From JANQTF01 sp036835375 (GTDB taxonomy: Bacteria; Bacteroidota; Bacteroidia; J057): a stretch of 64,000 nt of DNA. How positions within the stretch are numbered: position 1 is the stretch's first letter; each line of letters opens with the position of its first letter. A program made the translations under genes and the position numbers. Of this stretch, positions 53,922 through 62,513 are shown piece by piece. The notes under the pieces are model-generated. The model had not been told where the DNA came from and ran no database searches. It was given only the letters and a program-made list of their open reading frames with translations. The DNA lies in assembly GCA_036835375.1 (NCBI GenBank), contig DAITMB010000003.1, positions 21,682 to 85,681 on the forward strand, written 5' to 3'.

Positions 53922-54024
53922 GGAACAGAAAGGGCTGACACGAGGAATGCTCGGTCACCCTTTCTCCTTCTCTTGGCAACTTTGACTCGCTCCTCATCAT
54001 TCACAGGAATAACCATCATTTGCG

Positions 54025-54516
54025 ATGATCATTACCCCTACGTTCGGCCTGTTCTTCTGGACTACCGTCATTTTCCTGATCTTCTTTGCTCTGCTTCGCC
54101 GCTTTGCGTGGAAGCCTATTCTCAACGCATTGGGCGAAAGAGAAACACGTATTTCTGAAGCCCTAAAGCAGGCCGATCAAGCCCGCACCGAAATGACCCG
54201 GCTTCGTGCTGACAATGAGGCCTTGCTCCAAGAGGCCCGCGCCGAACGCGACAACATGCTTAAGGAAGCTGCTCAAATGCGTGACCAAATTGTGAGTGAA
54301 GCACGCAAAGAGGCACAAAAGGCAGGCGCTGCCGAACGTGAAAAAGCAAAAGCACAGATCGAAGCTGAAAAGCTTTCGGCCATTCAGGAGATCAAGACGA
54401 CCTCAGCTACTTTGGCCGTCGAAATCGCTGAAAAACTGCTTCGCAAGCAGTTCGAAAATACGGCCACACAGGTGGATTTTGCTAAGTCCCTCATTTCAGA
54501 TCTTAACAACAACTAG
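54025..54516 (+). CDS. atpF: F-type ATP synthase subunit b
   Basis: 163 residues. One N-terminal membrane helix (FGLFFWTTVIFLIFFALLRR) followed by RFAWKPILNALGERETRISE, the family signature, and a long alpha-helical charged stalk (EALKQADQARTEMTRLRADN). It ends with EKLLRKQFENTATQVDFAKS. It is the peripheral stalk that joins F0 with the delta subunit on F1. It is 30 bases before atpH. Confidence 0.95.
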   Translation: MIITPTFGLFFWTTVIFLIFFALLRRFAWKPILNALGERETRISEALKQADQARTEMTRLRADNEALLQEARAERDNMLKEAAQMRDQIVSEARKEAQKAGAAEREKAKAQIEAEKLSAIQEIKTTSATLAVEIAEKLLRKQFENTATQVDFAKSLISDLNNN

Positions 54517-54546
54517 GAAGCTACGCTTCCTGAATCCGCCTCCAGT

Positions 54547-55083
54547 ATGGTAGAGGATCGCATTGGATACCGCTACGCCAAATCGGCGTTCTCCCTGGCT
54601 CAAGAAAAGCAGGAATTAGAAGCAGCGAAGGCCGACTTCCAACTCATTCATGATGTGTGTGAGGAAAATCCTGATTTTCTCGGCATGTTGCGCAGCCCCA
54701 TTATTGGCACCAGCAAGAAGCAGCAAGTGATCGACTTGGTGTTCCAAGGTAAGTTCCGGACAAAACTGGTCCCGCTTGTGGTACAAATGGTCACTCAAAA
54801 GGGGAGGGAAAAGTATCTAGTCCAGGTAGCTTCTTCCTTTCTGGGGATGTATGACGAAGTAAAAGGTATCCAGCGTGGTGTTATTACTTCGGCCACCCCA
54901 CTCACCCCTGAGACCATTGCTTCGATCAAGTCCACAATGGAGAAAAACTTCGGCAAAACTCTCGAAGTGACCACTATGCTCAATCCAGACCTCATCGGAG
55001 GATTCAAATTGAAAGTCGGTGACTCCCTCTTCGACGGAAGTGTGAGCAGCGCCCTCCGAAGACTCAAACAAGAATTGAAATAA
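54547..55083 (+). CDS. atpH: F-type ATP synthase subunit delta
   Basis: 178 residues. The N-terminal helical domain starts VEDRIGYRYAKSAFSLAQEK, matching the family R-Y-A-x-A-L-F pattern. The C-terminal part has GVITSATPLTPETIASIKST, VTTMLNPDLIGGFKLKVGDS, and FDGSVSSALRRLKQEL, diagnostic of OSCP/delta. It joins the peripheral stalk with the alpha subunits. A 202-base spacer separates it from atpA, the longest gap in the operon. Confidence 0.95.
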   Translation: MVEDRIGYRYAKSAFSLAQEKQELEAAKADFQLIHDVCEENPDFLGMLRSPIIGTSKKQQVIDLVFQGKFRTKLVPLVVQMVTQKGREKYLVQVASSFLGMYDEVKGIQRGVITSATPLTPETIASIKSTMEKNFGKTLEVTTMLNPDLIGGFKLKVGDSLFDGSVSSALRRLKQELK

Positions 55084-55285
55084 GGCCGGAAATTATTCCG
55101 ACCTATTTGAATATCCCTGCGGAGGTGTTTCCCCGACTCGCCCCGCCTCTTTGTCCCCTACGTTGGCTGAATAAGAAGAATAGTGATGCGAAGCATGTTC
55201 CTTTTTCCCTCCCCCCATCGCATTTCGGACTATTTTTCCTTTCTGCCTTTTTCATCAAACACACCCTCAACTCAACGTCACAGAT

Positions 55286-56863
55286 ATGGCAGCGGTAAGA
55301 CCAGACGAAGTATCCGCAATCCTTCGGGAACAGCTCTCTAATTTTAAAACCGCTACTCAACTCGAAGAAACCGGTACGGTTTTGCAGATTGGGGATGGTA
55401 TCGCGCGCATCTACGGCCTGAGCAAGGTCCAAGCGGGCGAGTTGATCGAATTTGAAACAGGCCTCCGGGGCATCGTCCTCAACCTTGAGGAAGATAACGT
55501 CGGAGCGGTGTTGTTCGGCGATTCGGAAGGAATCAAAGAAGGAGATAATGTGCGACGCACGGGCTCCATCGCTTCCCTCAAAGTGGGCGAAGGCCTCCTC
55601 GGACGGGTCATCAACCCGCTCGGAGAGCCCATCGACGGCAAAGGACCTATTTTGGGTGATCTCTACGAATCTCCCTACGAACGGAAAGCACCCGGGGTCA
55701 TCTTCCGCCAGCCTGTGACTGAGCCTCTCCAGACCGGAATCAAGGCGATCGACTCCATGATCCCAATCGGTCGTGGACAGCGAGAGCTCATCATCGGTGA
55801 TCGCCAGACAGGTAAAACTGCCATCGCCATCGATACCATCATCAACCAAAAGGAGTTTGCTGAGCGTGGTGAGCCTGTGTACTGCGTGTATGTAGCGATC
55901 GGCCAAAAAGCTTCTACTGTGGCCCAGGTAGTCAAGGCACTTGAAGACGCAGGGGCGATGAGCTACACGGTGATTGTCGCGGCACCTGCCTCCTATCCTG
56001 CACCACTCCAGTTTTTTGCACCCTTTGCCGGAGCTGCTATTGGCGAATTTTTCCGCGACACGGGCCGTCCTGCCTTGGCGATTTATGACGACTTGTCGAA
56101 GCAGGCCGTGGCGTACCGCGAAGTGTCGCTGCTCCTTCGTCGCCCGCCGGGCCGCGAAGCTTATCCCGGTGACGTGTTTTACTTACACTCCCGCTTGCTA
56201 GAGCGCGCTGCCAAAATCATCGCCGATGATTCCATCGCAACCAAAATGAACGACCTTCCAGAGTCGTTTCGCAGCATGGTCAAAGGTGGGGGATCTCTCA
56301 CCGCCCTTCCGATCATTGAGACTCAAGAAGGAGACGTGTCTGCTTATATCCCGACCAATGTGATTTCGATCACGGACGGGCAGATTTTCCTCGAGTCCAA
56401 CCTCTTCAACTCTGGGGTACGCCCGGCGATCAACGTTGGTATCTCCGTGTCGAGGGTAGGAGGAGCCGCTCAGATCGGTCCGATGAAGAAGGTCGCAGGT
56501 ACGCTCAAGCTCGACTTGGCGCAGTACCGTGAGCTTGAAGCCTTTGCTCGATTTGGTTCTGATTTGGACCGCTCGACCCAGCGACAGCTCGACCGTGGCA
56601 AGCGCTCCGTGCAGTTGCTCATCCAAGCTCAGTACAGTCCTGTGCCAGTAGAAAAGCAAGTAGCTGCCATTTTCTCTGTAACCAAAGGCTACGTGGACGC
56701 GGTGCCTGTGGAGCGCGTCCGCGAATTTGAAGAGCGCTATCTCCAAGAGCTCGAGATCAATCATTCCGAGACCCTACAAGCCATTCGCAAGAAAACCTGG
56801 AATGACGAAGTGATTGGTGTGCTTGCTTCGGTGGCACAGGAAGTCGCCAAGAGCTTCAGCTAA
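55286..56863 (+). CDS. atpA: F-type ATP synthase subunit alpha
   Basis: 525 residues. N-terminal barrel with VLQIGDGIARIYGLSKVQAG, Walker A GDRQTGKT at 171-178, then YCVYVAIGQKASTVAQVVKA, and the catalytic-interface Arg block QIGPMKKVAGTLKLDLAQYR. SISVSRVGGAAQ-like text ISVSRVGGAAQ is the alpha-subunit signature. It forms the noncatalytic nucleotide sites of F1. The C-terminus is canonical (EVAKSFS). The length is slightly above the usual 502-513 residues. Confidence 0.97.
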   Translation: MAAVRPDEVSAILREQLSNFKTATQLEETGTVLQIGDGIARIYGLSKVQAGELIEFETGLRGIVLNLEEDNVGAVLFGDSEGIKEGDNVRRTGSIASLKVGEGLLGRVINPLGEPIDGKGPILGDLYESPYERKAPGVIFRQPVTEPLQTGIKAIDSMIPIGRGQRELIIGDRQTGKTAIAIDTIINQKEFAERGEPVYCVYVAIGQKASTVAQVVKALEDAGAMSYTVIVAAPASYPAPLQFFAPFAGAAIGEFFRDTGRPALAIYDDLSKQAVAYREVSLLLRRPPGREAYPGDVFYLHSRLLERAAKIIADDSIATKMNDLPESFRSMVKGGGSLTALPIIETQEGDVSAYIPTNVISITDGQIFLESNLFNSGVRPAINVGISVSRVGGAAQIGPMKKVAGTLKLDLAQYRELEAFARFGSDLDRSTQRQLDRGKRSVQLLIQAQYSPVPVEKQVAAIFSVTKGYVDAVPVERVREFEERYLQELEINHSETLQAIRKKTWNDEVIGVLASVAQEVAKSFS

Positions 56864-56998
56864 TTCGGACACAGTCAAGGGGGGAGCTCGCAGCTGTCGG
56901 AGCGACGGTAGATACAACGATTCCAGAAACGTTTTGTCCTCAGCGAGCTTTCTTCTTCCTTTTCCTCTTTTCCTCGATCGTAGAATGAACATATCGGC

Positions 56999-57904
56999 AT
57001 GGCGAACCTAAAAGACATACGGAACCGCATCAAATCGGTCAAGAGCACCCAGCAGGTGACCAAAGCCATGAAGATGGTGGCGGCAGCCAAGCTTCGGCGC
57101 GCGCAAGACCGCATGTTGCAGTTGCGCCCCTACGCCAGCAAGCTCCGCGAAATCATCGGCAACGTAGTCTCTGTCGTCAATACAGAGGACATTCCCAGCC
57201 GACTGGTGGAGCAACGCGACACAGTGAAAAACATCTTGGTGGTCTTGGTGTCCTCCAACCGTGGTCTTGCAGGACCATTCAACACCAATGTCAACAAAGC
57301 TGCCCTTGCCTATCTTCAAGAAGAACATCCCGAGCACTTGCAAGATGGCCGGGTCCAGTTTATTTGCATGGGGCGAAAAGGCTACGATTTCTTTCGGAAA
57401 CGCGGACTCAATGTCAACGGCAAAAACTTTGATGTTTATCAAAACCTTTCCTTCGAATCTGTCAACAAGGTCGTGGATTTGGTCTTTGAAAAATTTCTCA
57501 GTGGCGAGGTCGATAAGGTAGTGCTGGTTTACAACGAATTCAAAAACGTGATGACCCAGATCCGCCGCACCGAAACACTCCTGCCGCTCAGCGTGGAGTC
57601 GCTTGCAGAGGGAGTACCCGCCGAAACGAACCGTCTGAAGTCAGACTATATTTATGAGCCGGGTCAGGCGGAAATCCTTACGGATTTGATCCCAAAGGCG
57701 CTGAGGATCCAAGTTTTTCGCTCTGTGCTAGAATCCAACGCTGCCGAGCAAGGGGCGAGAATGGTTGCCATGGACAAAGCGACCGAAAACGCAGAAGATC
57801 TCCTCAAGTCACTTCGGATCTCCTACAACAAGGCACGCCAAGCCTCTATCACCAAAGAGATTTTGGAAATTGTGGCAGGTGCCAATGCCTTGGAGTCGGC
57901 TTAG
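56999..57904 (+). CDS. atpG: F-type ATP synthase subunit gamma
   Basis: 301 residues. It starts with the rotor-shaft helix signature ANLKDIRNRIKSVKSTQQVT followed by KAMKMVAAAKLRRAQ, and ends with AMDKATENAEDLLKSLRISYNKARQASITKEILEIVAGANAL, the terminal helix that lies in the alpha/beta ring. The central VLVSSNRGLAGPFNTNVNK block is conserved. It is the last gene of this part of the operon: beta (atpD) and epsilon (atpC) do not follow, and a terminator does. Confidence 0.97.
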   Translation: MANLKDIRNRIKSVKSTQQVTKAMKMVAAAKLRRAQDRMLQLRPYASKLREIIGNVVSVVNTEDIPSRLVEQRDTVKNILVVLVSSNRGLAGPFNTNVNKAALAYLQEEHPEHLQDGRVQFICMGRKGYDFFRKRGLNVNGKNFDVYQNLSFESVNKVVDLVFEKFLSGEVDKVVLVYNEFKNVMTQIRRTETLLPLSVESLAEGVPAETNRLKSDYIYEPGQAEILTDLIPKALRIQVFRSVLESNAAEQGARMVAMDKATENAEDLLKSLRISYNKARQASITKEILEIVAGANALESA

Positions 57905-57931
57905 TCCATAGAAATACAGGCAAAAGTCTTC

Positions 57932-57979
57932 AAACGAAAAAGATGCTATCTCTGGCATGAGGTAGCATCTTTTTCGTTT
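57932..57979. terminator. Very strong bidirectional terminator after atpG
   Basis: Arms of 21 bases (from AAACGAAAAAGATGCTA to TAGCATCTTTTTCGTTT) pair with one T-G wobble around a 6-base loop TGGCAT. The A-rich left and T-rich right ends make it work in both directions. It confirms that the ATP synthase transcript ends here without atpD and atpC. Confidence 0.92.
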
Positions 57980-58183
57980 TGTGGGGATTGTATTTACCGT
58001 AAGACGTGGTGGGCTGTCTCTTGATTTAAATGCTTTAGTCAATGGATTTTTTTTAAATAGACGTCGTCAGCTCGTCAAATGATTTAACTATTCTATTTTT
58101 CAATTAGTAAATATTAATTTACTGCGTAAAATTTAATTCTTCTGTATTTTTTCATATCAATTATCAACGGCAAGTCTTCGTCT

Positions 58184-58636
58184 CTATGTTCGCAACCAAA
58201 AGACATAATCCGTCATGGGCGGCTGGAAACCAGCTTCGCGGATTCTGGCTGCGACTTGGGCTCGGTGGTGGGTGCTGTGATTGACCACATGGGTGAGAAT
58301 ATCGAGTTGGCGAGTCTGAAAGACATCTCCCCGACTGTTGGCATATGAGCGAAGTTCGAACAACTGATCTTCGTTGCTCTCACCCAGGAGATGGAGCCAA
58401 GCTTTGTGAACCGCTACATGGTCGAGCAAGAGTTGCTCCCAGGTCCCCATTTGCCATACCCCGCGACTTGTAGCCACACCCGCTGAACGATCAAGCCAGA
58501 TGATCTTTGCATTGACGATGTGATGGAGCCAACGCAAGGCGTTTTCGTCTTCCTGTGGAAGCGTGCGAAAGGCATTGATCATGGATCCGTTGGCCCAAAA
58601 ATCGTAGTGAAACAGCGAGAGAAAATATTCTTTCAT
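58184..58636 (-). CDS. DinB/YfiT-like metal-dependent protein
   Basis: 150 residues, four-helix bundle. Start MKEYFLSLFHYDFWANGSMI matches the DinB-family opening (Y-x-x-W-A-N). The metal ligands are likely His in RWLHHIVNAKIIWLDR and the pair in ILTHVVNHSTHHRAQVAARI, the family H-x-x-x-H motif. The closing TDYVFWLRT is typical for Bacteroidota members. DinB-like proteins include thiol transferases (bacillithiol type) and others of unknown role; no substrate can be named. Confidence 0.87.
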   Translation of the reverse strand: MKEYFLSLFHYDFWANGSMINAFRTLPQEDENALRWLHHIVNAKIIWLDRSAGVATSRGVWQMGTWEQLLLDHVAVHKAWLHLLGESNEDQLFELRSYANSRGDVFQTRQLDILTHVVNHSTHHRAQVAARIREAGFQPPMTDYVFWLRT

Positions 58637-58739
58637 GCTTTGAAAACAAACACGGGAGCCGAAGAAACAATAAGTGATCTTCGACTCCCGATCGTAAAAG
58701 GGGTGGCTCTTTCAAAAGCACTCTCTCGCCAAAACCAAA

Positions 58740-59681
58740 TTATTGGATGGCGGAGCTTTTGACAAAAAGCTTGTTCATTTGCATGCCAGGCACCCAGAAC
58801 TCTTTCGTCCGCTCATCATAGTAAAAATCTGCGGGGCCCTGAATCCGCACCGACATCGGATGTTCGCCCACTTTTTTGCCCGCTTGGTCCAAGTCGAGAA
58901 TCACGAGCGACTGCGTATTCCAATCTGAGACAACGAGATAGCTTTCGATTTTCACGATGCCATCCAGTAGGCCGAGGTGATCCGTGTAGGAAGTAACGGC
59001 CGCAGGGCTTTGGGAAAGATCAAGGCGAGCAGCTTTGCCAGTGTTACCTTCAATGAAGGAGCAGACATAAAGGTGATTGGCCTTAGCATCGAAATACAAG
59101 CCATTTTGACCCACAATCCCTTTGTCGGTCTCTACCTGGGCAAAAGTACCATCAGCGAGATTGACCCGATAAATCCGGGATTTGTCGGTGGCAGAAGCGA
59201 AGAGCGTACCACTAGGGCCCGCCACGAGGTCATTGAGGAAGGCGACGCCTTCGGAGCTAAAGTCGATTTCCCCTTTTTTCTCCCCAGTCGAAAGGTCGAA
59301 AAACTTGATTTTGTCGATGTCTGCCACATAGAAAGTCCCGTCCACGATGGCAGATCCTTTGGGCGCATCAAGACCCTGGATCCATTTGGCGTTGATGATT
59401 TTGCCAGTGCTATCGAGCTGAGAAATATAGCCATCGCCGTCTTTTTTACTCGGCTCAAGCTTTACGCCCACATTAGAGACATAAAAGAATGTGCCGTCAC
59501 CGATCACAGACTCTGGCGAGGCGAAGCCGGGCTCTTCTATCACTTGATCTCGGGGAGGCCGAGGGGCCGCAGGAACGTCTGTCTGGCTGGTTGCGTCTGC
59601 TTGAGAAGATTGGGATTCGGATGATTGACAGCTCCATACGCTCAGGAGAGCGGAGAAGACGAAAATAGGAAAGCTTCGCAT
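58740..59681 (-). CDS. SMP-30/gluconolactonase-like beta-propeller lipoprotein
   Basis: 313 residues from ATG 59681, which begins a lipoprotein signal (MRSFPIFVFSALLSVWSC) followed by a Ser/Gln linker. The rest is a six-bladed propeller: EPGFASPESVIGDGTFFYVS, IQGLDAPKGSAIVDGTFYVA, FLNDLVAGPSGTLFASATDK, NGLYFDAKANHLYVCSF, GLLDGIVKIESYLVVSDWNT. This fits the SMP-30/NHL group. An enzyme activity is not certain, and it may only bind a ligand in the periplasm. It is divergent from deoC. Confidence 0.8.
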   Translation of the reverse strand: MRSFPIFVFSALLSVWSCQSSESQSSQADATSQTDVPAAPRPPRDQVIEEPGFASPESVIGDGTFFYVSNVGVKLEPSKKDGDGYISQLDSTGKIINAKWIQGLDAPKGSAIVDGTFYVADIDKIKFFDLSTGEKKGEIDFSSEGVAFLNDLVAGPSGTLFASATDKSRIYRVNLADGTFAQVETDKGIVGQNGLYFDAKANHLYVCSFIEGNTGKAARLDLSQSPAAVTSYTDHLGLLDGIVKIESYLVVSDWNTQSLVILDLDQAGKKVGEHPMSVRIQGPADFYYDERTKEFWVPGMQMNKLFVKSSAIQ

Positions 59682-59832
59682 GTTGAGAAAAATTGGAATA
59701 CGTTTGTTGCCGAAATATACCAATAATTGAGATAAGTCCCTGCAAGTGGGAATTTCTTGACATTGGGGTTATATTGGTTGATGAAACTTGCGCGTCCTTA
59801 TTTGCCGCAGGTGACCGCCTCTCTCGACGCAT

Positions 59833-60474
59833 ATGAAACCGATTCAGCAATATTTGGACTACACCATCCTCCGATTGGGAGCTACCGTATCGGAGATTTA
59901 TCATCTCTGCGACGAAGCTGTCAAGCATGGGAGCTACGCAGTGTGCGTGCCGCCATGCTACGTACCGGGACTCAAAGACCGCTTGATGGGCAGCAGCGTC
60001 AGGTTGTGCTCAGTAGTAGGATTTCCACACGGCATGCACCTCACCTCTATGAAAGTGACAGAGGCGAGAACCTTGCTCGACATCGGTGCAGAAGAGCTTG
60101 ACATGGTGGTGAATCTGGGACGCTTTCGCTCTGGAGATGTGAACTATACCAAAGCGGAAATCGAAGCTTTCGTGCAGCAGTGTCACCGAAGAGGGGCCAT
60201 AAGCAAAGTTATCATCGAAAGTGGCTTATTATCTTTTGATGAATTGGATCGATTTTGCGAAATTTGTACGGAAGCAGGTGCTGATTTCGTAAAGACATCA
60301 ACAGGCTTTGCTGGCATAGGTGCCGAGCTAGACAAAGTTTCCCGAATGAGAGAGGTACTTCCTGCCCATGTGCAGATCAAAGCCTCTGGCGGCATTCGGA
60401 GTCTGGACCAAGCCAAATCCTTCCTTGCTGCGGGAGCCACCCGCATTGGTACTTCTACCTTATTTATCGAATGA
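59833..60474 (+). CDS. deoC: Deoxyribose-phosphate aldolase
   Basis: 213 residues, TIM barrel. It cleaves 2-deoxyribose 5-phosphate to acetaldehyde and glyceraldehyde 3-phosphate. Asp90 in AEELDMVVNLG, the Schiff-base Lys154 in DFVKTSTGF, and the second Lys in QIKASGGIRSL are all present. VVGFPHGMHLTSMKVTEA is the other family signature. The end has IGTSTLFIE. Its stop overlaps the start of the SPOR gene (ATGATG region, 4 bases), a pairing I recall as frequent in Bacteroidota. Confidence 0.95.
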   Translation: MKPIQQYLDYTILRLGATVSEIYHLCDEAVKHGSYAVCVPPCYVPGLKDRLMGSSVRLCSVVGFPHGMHLTSMKVTEARTLLDIGAEELDMVVNLGRFRSGDVNYTKAEIEAFVQQCHRRGAISKVIIESGLLSFDELDRFCEICTEAGADFVKTSTGFAGIGAELDKVSRMREVLPAHVQIKASGGIRSLDQAKSFLAAGATRIGTSTLFIE

Positions 60475-61070
60475 TGATGAACTTGCTCAGCCCTTTCCTG
60501 ATTCTCCTCGTGGCTACTTTCTCGCCCACTGGCCCTGATGATTCGGACAAAGACAAGAAAAAGGGCAAAGATCAGTACTACAAATACGAACGAGAAGACG
60601 TGAGCGCATTTCGTGAGAACGTCGATTTTCGTCTGCCGGATCCCATTCCTGCTCAAGCCCTCAGCCCTAAACCCGTGACAACTCCACGACCTGTGGAACT
60701 TGGCCCGAGATTTAACGGAGGCCAGCGCGTCGTGGTAGATGCCAGCCCTGCCCTACAGCAACTTGTAGCCCGCGACCGCGAACTCAAGCGCCAAATCGAT
60801 CAACTTCCGGGCTTCCGGGTCCACGTGCACGCAGGTACCGCACGGCAGCAGGCTTGGGACGCAAAACGACGGTCTCTGGGTGCATTCCCCAATACTTCCA
60901 GTTATTTGGAATTCGTGTCTCCCAACTATGTGGTGAGGCTCGGTGACTTCCTCGACCGGGACGAAGCCATGATGTTTCTGAGGGAAGTTCGTGGGTTCTT
61001 TCCCGGAGCCTTTCTCGTGTCGGACCAAGTCAAGGTGCCTAAGCCTGATCTGACTGGGGGACGCGACTAA
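60471..61070 (+). CDS. SPOR-domain-like secreted protein
   Basis: 199 residues. A hydrophobic start (MMMNLLSPFLILLVATFSPT) serves as a signal peptide. A Lys/Asp-rich stretch (DDSDKDKKKGKDQYYKYERE) and a Pro-rich linker follow. The C-terminal 80 residues (LPGFRVHVHAGTARQQAWDA, YLEFVSPNYVVRLGDFLDRD, REVRGFFPGAFLVSDQVK) fit a SPOR domain, with the two beta-alpha-beta repeats. SPOR domains bind denuded septal peptidoglycan. Translation is coupled to deoC; the link between the two functions is unknown. The stop is 7 bases from the convergent antiporter stop. Confidence 0.85.
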   Translation: MMMNLLSPFLILLVATFSPTGPDDSDKDKKKGKDQYYKYEREDVSAFRENVDFRLPDPIPAQALSPKPVTTPRPVELGPRFNGGQRVVVDASPALQQLVARDRELKRQIDQLPGFRVHVHAGTARQQAWDAKRRSLGAFPNTSSYLEFVSPNYVVRLGDFLDRDEAMMFLREVRGFFPGAFLVSDQVKVPKPDLTGGRD

Positions 61071-61077
61071 TAAGTTC

Positions 61078-62067
61078 CTAGCCTACCGCGGGCTGAATCG
61101 CGATGAGATTGCCTAAAAATAGCACATAGATTAAGATCAACATCCATCCCTCCCAGCGACCGACCCGCTTGTCCTGAAGGATGAACACGCCTAGCAGGGT
61201 TACTCCGATTAGTGTGATCAGGCTAAACTCAATGTCTGGAGAATTTGAAATGGTGACTTTCCCGAATAAACGGGGGACTCCCATCACGCCAAACACATTG
61301 AAGACATTAGAACCCAGCACGTTCCCGACGGCAATTTCGCTGTTGCCCGTTCGAATTGCCACGATCGACACGACCAGCTCAGGCAAAGAAGTCCCAATGG
61401 CTAAGGCAGTGAGGGCAATAAATCCTTCTCCGATCTGGAGTATCTTGCTTAGCGTCACGATGGCGTTCACGCTGTAATGAGCGGACAAATAAATCACTGC
61501 TGCGCTAACGAACAGCATCAACGGCTCTTTCCATGTGAGCCGGCGCTCGATTTGCAGATCTTCCTGGATGGTGTTGGTGAAATCCACATCCTGCAGATTG
61601 GGTGTTTCTTTGCCTTGCACAAAGACATATGTTATGTACATCACGAGTCCCAACAAAAACACAATGGCTTCAAAAAGGCTGAACTCTTGGTCATGAACAG
61701 CCAAAAACAGCATAGCTGTAGAACCAATCAGGATCGGCAAGTCAACCTTGAGCACATCAAATGACAATTGAATCGGGCGAGAGGCTACTGCTACCACACC
61801 GAGCACCAAGCAGAGGTTTGCGATATTCGATCCCACGACATTGCCTAGCACGATGTCGGTAGAAGCCTCCTCCAGGGTGACTGCAACGATAGAAGTAATT
61901 AACTCAGGCAACGAAGTCCCGACGGCGATGAGGGTCAGTCCTATGACAAAAGGTTCCACTTTCAGGGCGACGCCTATTCTCTCCGCAGCCTTGATGAAAT
62001 AGTCCGCAGCAACGGTGAGTGAGACCAAAGTTCCCAATAAAACCACAATCCAAAGAAGGGCAGACAT
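61078..62067 (-). CDS. Calcium/sodium antiporter, CaCA family (YrbG-like)
   Basis: 329 residues from ATG 62067 (MSALLWIVVLLGTLVSLTVA). Ten membrane helices in two inverted repeats. Each repeat has the alpha-motif: GLTLIAVGTSLPELITSIVA with VLGNVVGSNIANL, and ALTALAIGTSLPELVVSIVA with AVGNVLGSNVFNV. The G-T-S-x-P-E and G-N-x-x-G-S-N motifs form the ion sites. A charged cytosolic loop of about 25 residues lies in the middle (KETPNLQDVDFTNTIQEDLQ). It probably exports Ca2+ in exchange for Na+. Confidence 0.94.
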   Translation of the reverse strand: MSALLWIVVLLGTLVSLTVAADYFIKAAERIGVALKVEPFVIGLTLIAVGTSLPELITSIVAVTLEEASTDIVLGNVVGSNIANLCLVLGVVAVASRPIQLSFDVLKVDLPILIGSTAMLFLAVHDQEFSLFEAIVFLLGLVMYITYVFVQGKETPNLQDVDFTNTIQEDLQIERRLTWKEPLMLFVSAAVIYLSAHYSVNAIVTLSKILQIGEGFIALTALAIGTSLPELVVSIVAIRTGNSEIAVGNVLGSNVFNVFGVMGVPRLFGKVTISNSPDIEFSLITLIGVTLLGVFILQDKRVGRWEGWMLILIYVLFLGNLIAIQPAVG

Positions 62068-62326
62068 GAAAGGGAGGAGTAATTGATGAGCCGAATACAA
62101 ACAACGAGATGCGGATGACTACGATATGTGATCAATGAAGCCAAGCACGAAAGCGCCCTCTAATTTGCTCAAAAATCTCAGGTTTCTTCACATTTACCCG
62201 TCTTTCCCTCCTACTGCTAGCCCAAAATCATAGACAGAATGGTTGCCTGAGCCAATGCTAACTTGATCTGCTCAAAGCGAACGACTCCCCATCGGTCGCA
62301 TCCATCTGGCTATGGTGATGCAGCAA
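62068..62326. other. Intergenic region with no recognised gene
   Basis: Spacer between the antiporter start and the barrel relic. Both strands give only short broken frames with no family resemblance. Confidence 0.4.
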
Positions 62327-62458
62327 TCACCGAAACTCCCACCTCACGAAGGCGCCGTAATTGGGCTTAAAGACTCGGTCTGTGCCATACTGATCAAGGT
62401 TTGCCCCAATCCCAAAAGCGAACGTTTGATATTTGATGCCAGCCCGAAGGTGAATGCA
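62327..62458 (-). pseudogene. Relic of an outer-membrane beta-barrel C-terminus
   Basis: On the minus strand the 43 codons after an in-frame TGA (62459-62461) and before the stop at 62327 have strong barrel character: alternating strands LRAGIKYQTFAFGIGANL, then a loop, then YGAFVRWEFR before the stop. The closing aromatic strand is the normal BAM signal of Bacteroidota outer-membrane proteins. No start codon or signal peptide is attached, and only about 50 bases separate it from the aquaporin stop. I infer a truncated, decayed gene; a miscalled base is unlikely to explain the missing N-terminal part. Confidence 0.55.
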
Positions 62459-62513
62459 TCAAGTCAAATGAACGGCTGGATGCCTGTGAGGCGCTCTCAT
62501 GAAACCTGTTTCC

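Noticed and set aside
58106..58123. Palindrome AGTAAAT-ATTA-ATTTACT
   Set aside because: It sits in a very AT-rich spacer between the ends of convergent genes where such palindromes arise easily, and there is no promoter role for it there.
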